DNA from: Methylobacterium sp.
Lineage (GTDB): Bacteria > Pseudomonadota > Alphaproteobacteria > Rhizobiales > Beijerinckiaceae
Assembly: GCA_021154065.1 (NCBI GenBank)
Contig: JAJKJG010000230.1
Coordinates: forward strand, 1-8,516
Direction: 5' to 3'
Length of the DNA: 8,516 nt
Shown here: positions 5,799 to 8,516 of the stretch, one piece after another
Layout: each line of letters opens with the position of its first letter
How positions within the stretch are numbered: the stretch's first letter is position 1
Translations under genes and position numbers: made by a program
Notes under the pieces: model-generated
What the model was told of the DNA's origin: nothing
The model's input: only the letters and a program-made list of their open reading frames with translations
Database searches by the model: none

Positions 5799-7043
5799 TC
5801 AGGCAACTCCGGCTTTCCGCAGAGGAGCTTGGCCGGAAGCTTCGCTGTTTTCGCTCTTCGACTTCTCGTCCTCGATCAGGGCGATGAAGCGGTCGAAGAG
5901 GTAGTGGCTGTCGCGCGGCCCGGGCGAGGCCTCGGGATGGTACTGCACCGAGAACGCCGGCCGGTCGGTGAGCGCGATGCCGCAGTTCGAGCCGTCGAAG
6001 AGCGAGACATGGGTCTGGACCGCGGTTGCCGGCAGGCTCGCCGGATCGACCGCGAAGCCGTGGTTCATCGAGGTGATCTCGACCTTGCCGGTCGCCATGT
6101 CCTGGACCGGATGGTTCGCGCCGTGGTGGCCCTGGTGCATCTTGGCGGTGCGCCCGCCGACGGCGAGGCCGAGCATCTGGTGGCCGAGGCAGATGCCGAA
6201 GGTCGGCACCCGCTCGTCGAGGAGGCGCCGGATCACCGGCACGGCGTATTCGCCGGTCGCGGCCGGGTCGCCCGGCCCGTTCGACAGGAAGACGCCGTCG
6301 GGCGCGAGCGCCATCACCTCGTCGGCGCTCGCCGTCGCCGGCACGACGGTGACCTTGCAGCCGGCCTTCGCGAGGAGCCGCAGGATGTTGCGCTTCACGC
6401 CGTAGTCGATCGCGACGACGTGGTGCTGCGGCTTGTCCTGGCGGCCATAGCCCTCGCCGAGCTCCCAGGTGGTCTCGTCCCAGGAATAGCGCTGGCTTTG
6501 AGTCACCATTGGAACGAGGTCGAGCCCATCCATCGGGTGCAGGCCGGCGGCGCGGGCCTTCAAGGCCTCGACGTCGAAATTGCCCGTCGGGTCATGGGCG
6601 ATGACGGCGTTCGGCATGCCCTTGTCGCGGATGAGCACGGTCAGCGCCCGCGTGTCGACGCCGGTCAGGCCGACGATGCCGCGGCTCTTGAGCCAGGCGT
6701 CGAGATGGCGCGTCGCGCGCCAGCTCGAGGGATCGGTGACGGCCGCGCCCAGGACCACGCCGCGCACGCCCGAGGACGCGGCCACGTTGACGCTCTCGAT
6801 GTCCTCCTCGTTCGTGCCGACGTTGCCGATGTGGGGGAAGGTGAAGGTGATGATCTGGCCGGCATAGGACGGGTCGGTCAGGATCTCCTGATAGCCGGTC
6901 ATCGCGGTGTTGAAGCAGACCTCGCCGTCGCTCTCGGCCACAGCGCCGATGCCGAAGCCCTCGAGCACGGTGCCGTCGGCGAGGACGAGGAGCGCGGTCG
7001 CGCGCGGCTCGTGCCACCCACCTGCGTGCGTGTCTTGCGGCAT
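5799..7043 (-). CDS. carA: carbamoyl-phosphate synthase small (glutaminase) subunit
   Basis: This is the 414-residue glutaminase subunit of carbamoyl-phosphate synthetase. It hydrolyses glutamine and passes ammonia to the large subunit CarB, which makes carbamoyl phosphate for pyrimidines and arginine in the cytosol. The N-terminal CPSase domain (about 15-165) shows ESDGEVCFNTAMTGYQEILTDPSY and HIGNVGTNEED. The C-terminal class I glutamine amidotransferase domain (about 205-390) has the nucleophile Cys285 in FGICLGHQML, the catalytic His369 and Glu371 in QYHPEASPGP, and the SNGPGDP loop (254-260). Length and motifs are normal, so the enzyme should be active. The ATG at 7043 fits family N-termini; the ribosome-binding site (AGATCGGACAG) is modest. 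carB is not in the window. It is divergent from the YqeY-like gene over 128 bases, a region that must hold both promoters; I could not identify a clear one. Confidence 0.97.
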   Translation of the reverse strand: MPQDTHAGGWHEPRATALLVLADGTVLEGFGIGAVAESDGEVCFNTAMTGYQEILTDPSYAGQIITFTFPHIGNVGTNEEDIESVNVAASSGVRGVVLGAAVTDPSSWRATRHLDAWLKSRGIVGLTGVDTRALTVLIRDKGMPNAVIAHDPTGNFDVEALKARAAGLHPMDGLDLVPMVTQSQRYSWDETTWELGEGYGRQDKPQHHVVAIDYGVKRNILRLLAKAGCKVTVVPATASADEVMALAPDGVFLSNGPGDPAATGEYAVPVIRRLLDERVPTFGICLGHQMLGLAVGGRTAKMHQGHHGANHPVQDMATGKVEITSMNHGFAVDPASLPATAVQTHVSLFDGSNCGIALTDRPAFSVQYHPEASPGPRDSHYLFDRFIALIEDEKSKSENSEASGQAPLRKAGVA

Positions 7044-7171
7044 CTGTCCGATCTCGTTTAAGTGCGGCGCGCAACGGCCATCCGGGGCCGGGCCTTTCGC
7101 CGTCGGGCTGACTTAATGAGCCGGCCCGCGCCCGTCAACGCCGCGAGCGCCGCCGATCCCAGGAGAACCCG

Positions 7172-7627
7172 ATGCGCCAGCGCTTCACCGAGGCCATGAA
7201 GGAGGCGCTGAAGGCCGGCGAGAAGCGGCGCCTGTCGACGGTGCGCATGATCCAGGCGGCGCTCAAGGACAAGGATATCGAGGCGCGCGGCGCGGGGAGG
7301 GGGCAGGCGAGCGAGGAGGAGATCCTGGCGCTCCTGCAGAAGATGATCAAGCAGCGCCAGGAATCGGTCGCGATCTACGATCAGGCCGGCCGCCGCGAGC
7401 TCGCCGATCAGGAGCGCGAGGAGATCGCCGTCATCCAGGGCTTCCTGCCGCGGCAGATGGACGAGGCCGAGACGCGTGCCGCAGTCGAAGCCGCGATCGC
7501 CGCGACCGGCGCCGCCTCGATGAAGGACATGGGCAAGGTCATCGGCCGGCTTCGGGCCGAATACGCCGGCAAAATGGACTTCGCCAAGGCGAGCGGGCTG
7601 GTAAAAGAGCTTTTGCCGAAGGGTTGA
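7172..7627 (+). CDS. GatB/YqeY domain-containing protein
   Basis: This is a 151-residue cytosolic protein of the YqeY family, related to the helical tail domain of GatB, the subunit of the amidotransferase that converts Glu-tRNA(Gln) to Gln-tRNA(Gln). Family hallmarks are visible: the start MRQRFTEAMKEALKAGEKRR, LSTVRMIQAALKDKDIEARG (21-40), the central KMIKQRQESVAIYDQAGR (57-74), FLPRQMDE (91-98) and the closing MKDMGKVIGRLRAEYAGKMDFAKASGLVKELL (117-148). The length matches the usual ~150 residues. The start is fixed by AGGAG 6-7 bases before the ATG. Some members are proposed to help tRNA-dependent amidation, but the role of free-standing YqeY is not settled. It is divergent from carA and is followed after 118 bases by a small winged-helix-like gene that seems to have its own leader. 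Confidence 0.95.
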   Translation: MRQRFTEAMKEALKAGEKRRLSTVRMIQAALKDKDIEARGAGRGQASEEEILALLQKMIKQRQESVAIYDQAGRRELADQEREEIAVIQGFLPRQMDEAETRAAVEAAIAATGAASMKDMGKVIGRLRAEYAGKMDFAKASGLVKELLPKG

Positions 7628-7665
7628 GGCGGTTTTCGGCTCCGGCCGGCCCGTAAACCATCCGG

Positions 7666-7734
7666 CGACGATCGGCTTTGATCCCGGGAGCGAAGCCAAC
7701 TAAGTTGTTCCCTTGTTGCGGTCGCCGATCGTCG
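7666..7734. repeat. 11-bp inverted repeat with a nested palindrome before the winged-helix gene
   Basis: CGACGATCGGC (7666-7676) is the exact reverse complement of GCCGATCGTCG (7724-7734). The 47-base interval contains a second palindrome, CAACTAAGTTG (7697-7707). The right arm ends 11 bases before the start codon of the next gene. This could be an operator pair, or a leader RNA in which the outer stem approaches the ribosome-binding site. The symmetry is visible; any role is inferred. Confidence 0.55.
7678..7706 (+). promoter_or_regulatory. possible promoter of the small winged-helix gene
   Basis: TTGATC (7678-7683) and TAAGTT (7701-7706) are separated by 17 bases, with a start point expected near 7713. 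The putative -10 lies inside the palindrome CAACTAAGTTG, as would be expected for a repressed promoter. The hexamers are imperfect and this may be chance. Confidence 0.3.
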
Positions 7735-7745
7735 GAGTTGAAGTC

Positions 7746-8018
7746 ATGGCGACGAAGCGTAAAGGCTTGTCGCCGCTCGAGCGCGAGCTGCTCAAGGCGG
7801 CAGCGGAGCGGCCCGGCGGCGTCGTCTGGCTCTCGCAGGAGAGCCTCGACACCCTGTCGCAGACCTACAAGGCGATGCTGCGCCTCGAGAAACTCGAGTT
7901 CCTCGAGCGCCGCGGCAAGGACGCGCTGCGCTGGCGCATCACCAAGGCCGGAAAGACCGAGCTCAAGGAAACGGCGCCGGCCCCGGCGCTCGCCCACGCC
8001 CGCCACGGCCGGGCTTGA
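7746..8018 (+). CDS. small winged-helix-like hypothetical protein (90 aa)
   Basis: This encodes a 90-residue, highly charged soluble protein of unknown function. Residues 9-28 form a helix (SPLERELLKAAAERPGGVVW), residues 29-58 hold a helix-turn-helix-like segment (LSQESLDTLSQTYKAMLRLEKLEFLERR), and residues 59-70 (DALRWRITKAGK) look like a wing strand ending in the ITKAGK type of phrase common at the end of winged-helix DNA-binding domains. The last 15 residues are Ala/Pro-rich and probably disordered. The ATG at 7746 is used because MATKRKG is a natural N-terminus and GGAG lies about 9 bases upstream; an earlier in-frame start at 7713 would run through the inverted repeat. The gene has its own palindromic leader, which could be a self-binding site. 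The winged-helix call rests on the visible pattern, not on a domain search. Confidence 0.7.
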   Translation: MATKRKGLSPLERELLKAAAERPGGVVWLSQESLDTLSQTYKAMLRLEKLEFLERRGKDALRWRITKAGKTELKETAPAPALAHARHGRA

Positions 8019-8036
8019 GGCGCAGGGCGCGCTGAA

Positions 8037-8177
8037 CCCTCTCCCGGAGGAAGAGGGGCAGGGGTGAGGGGAACCGGCCGCAGAACAGACGGCGCCCGCA
8101 GGCTCCGCCGGACGGGGCTCAACCCCTCACCCGGTCGCGCCTTCCGGCGCGACTCGACCTCTCCCGTTCGGGAGAGG
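8037..8177. repeat. nested inverted-repeat element of the CCCTCTCC/GGAGAGG type
   Basis: Three levels of symmetry are visible. CCCTCT (8037-8042) pairs with AGAGGG (8052-8057). GGGTGAGGGG (8062-8071) is the exact reverse complement of CCCCTCACCC (8123-8132). CCTCTCCCG (8158-8166) and CGGGAGAGG (8169-8177) form a perfect hairpin around TT. CCCTCTCC, GGGTGAGGGG and CTCAACCCCTCACCC strings of this kind recur in intergenic regions of many Rhizobiales genomes, from general knowledge. It starts 18 bases after the winged-helix gene and so lies in its 3' region. An A-run follows the last stem on the + strand, so it is not an ordinary + strand intrinsic terminator, although it may stabilise or Rho-terminate the upstream transcript. 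Confidence 0.7.
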
Positions 8178-8189
8178 CGAAAAAAGTCC

Positions 8190-8218
8190 TTGACAACCTC
8201 TCCCATTTAGTCCTACCG
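8190..8218 (+). promoter_or_regulatory. sigma-70-type promoter, rightward
   Basis: A consensus TTGACA (8190-8195), preceded by an A-rich stretch (8179-8185) like an UP element, is followed after 17 bases by CTACCG (8213-8218), an acceptable alphaproteobacterial -10 with the key CTA. The expected start point is near 8225. No long gene lies within reach in the window; the first ORF with a good start signal is 12 codons at 8251. The -35 is strong and the -10 weak. Confidence 0.5.
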
Positions 8219-8250
8219 TGGCTCATCCCGCCCGGCAGAGGGGCGCGCTC

Positions 8251-8289
8251 ATGAGGCGTCGTGACGTGGGGCGGCATCGCGGACGGTGA
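8251..8289 (+). CDS. putative arginine-rich mini-ORF (leader peptide candidate)
   Basis: The ATG at 8251 opens a 12-codon frame reading MRRRDVGRHRGR and ending in TGA. AGAGGGG (8237-8243) lies 7 bases upstream, a good ribosome-binding site, and the promoter at 8190-8218 is about 25 bases before that. Six of 12 residues are arginine. The layout (promoter, site, short peptide, then GC-rich sequence able to fold) is that of a leader peptide controlling something downstream, but the downstream gene is outside the window. It may equally be chance in a repeat element. Translation is unproven. Confidence 0.3.
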   Translation: MRRRDVGRHRGR

Positions 8290-8516
8290 TCGGGCGGGCT
8301 CGAAAGAGCGCGTCCGGGAAGCCGGAGGCGGTGGCTGGGGCGGCGGTTCGCCGGCGCCCTTGGCTGATGCGGCGCTGAGCCCGTCCTCGCAAGGCGGTGT
8401 CTCAGGGTTCTCCGCCTCCCGGTCTCCGGCGCGACAAGGCGCGCCGCCCGGCATCCTGGCGGCGGCCTCGCCCGTCCCGGTGAAAAACCCGGGTCCGTGC
8501 GGACGCACTTAAGGCG
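8290..8516 (+). other. GC-rich structured tail without a credible long gene
   Basis: No ORF here has a normal protein composition; the open frame at 8261-8512 is Gly/Ala/Pro/Ser-rich and has no ribosome-binding site. The sequence can fold: GGAGGCGG (8324-8331) pairs with CCGCCTCC (8412-8419), with CCGG at 8314-8317 and 8426-8429 extending this stem after a mismatched stretch; GGCGCG (8428-8433) pairs with CGCGCC (8440-8445) as a competing stem; GTCCG (8493-8497) pairs with CGGAC (8500-8504). Downstream of the promoter it could be a structured untranslated RNA or the body of a dispersed Rhizobiales intergenic repeat. I do not recognise it as a known RNA such as 6S, tmRNA, RNase P or SRP RNA. 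Confidence 0.4.

Noticed and set aside
5804..5806. TTG start that would overlap the carA stop and couple the membrane-protein gene to carA
   Set aside because: The only GGAG is immediately adjacent to the TTG, too close to serve, and the extra 26 residues look unlike the start of a membrane protein.
5769..7061. 430-codon open frame on the + strand opposite carA
   Set aside because: carA on the minus strand has all catalytic motifs; the + frame is an Arg/Ala/His/Asp-rich mirror without domains.
7058..7699. 213-codon minus-strand frame opposite the YqeY-like gene
   Set aside because: The YqeY family motifs on the + strand are unambiguous; the minus frame is a Leu/Arg/Ala-rich shadow.
8158..8177. 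Perfect hairpin considered as a classical + strand intrinsic terminator
   Set aside because: It is followed by an A-run, not a T-run, on the + strand, and on the minus strand no T-run follows the stem; it is kept only as part of the repeat element.
8261..8512. 83-codon + frame in the terminal region
   Set aside because: Composition is Gly/Ala/Pro/Ser-rich low complexity, there is no ribosome-binding site, and it overlaps foldable repeat-like sequence.
1..8516. CRISPR array, tRNA/rRNA genes, insertion sequence or prophage
   Set aside because: I saw no regularly spaced identical repeats, no tRNA T-arm or rRNA signatures, and no transposase, integrase or phage gene.

Overview
The window is GC-rich, gene-dense bacterial chromosome. 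It looks like an alphaproteobacterium of the Hyphomicrobiales (Rhizobiales) group. The reasons are a Ros/MucR-family regulator, a 74-residue protein of a type I associate with rhizobia, carA divergent from a GatB/YqeY-domain gene, a ribosomal protein S21 of alphaproteobacterial type, and a closing intergenic element like the CCCTCTCC/GAGAGG repeats common in this order. I cannot name the genus from sequence alone.

Layout, left to right. Positions 1-224 (-) hold rpsU, cut by the window edge and starting with TTG, with a small basic ORF (293-469, -) just upstream. A conserved small protein (680-904, +) converges on a YjlB-like cupin (1072-1626, -), with a hairpin between them that could end both transcripts. 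A MucR/Ros-type regulator (1766-2215, -) is divergent from a HEAT-repeat protein (2375-3049, +). The HEAT gene overlaps, tail to tail, a large secreted protein (3012-5165, -) that combines a carboxypeptidase-regulatory-like domain, one CXXCH haem site and a C-terminal beta-propeller-like region. Upstream on the same strand are a small three-helix membrane protein (5348-5728, -) and carA (5799-7043, -), the glutaminase subunit of carbamoyl-phosphate synthetase. Divergent from carA is the YqeY-like gene (7172-7627, +), followed by a small winged-helix-like protein (7746-8018, +). The last ~500 bases contain no convincing long gene. They hold nested inverted repeats, a good TTGACA promoter, a 12-codon arginine-rich ORF with a ribosome-binding site, and a GC-rich tail able to form several hairpins.

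Most of this is ordinary housekeeping and accessory chromosome: translation (rpsU), pyrimidine/arginine precursor synthesis (carA), possibly tRNA-amidation-related function (YqeY) and regulation (MucR). I see no CRISPR array, transposase, integrase, tRNA or rRNA, and no clear multi-gene novel system. The parts that deserve a second look are the secreted haem/propeller fusion and its membrane-protein neighbour, the MucR-like protein whose zinc-finger cysteines are replaced, the inverted-repeat leader before the small winged-helix gene, and the promoter plus mini-ORF plus structured tail at the right end.
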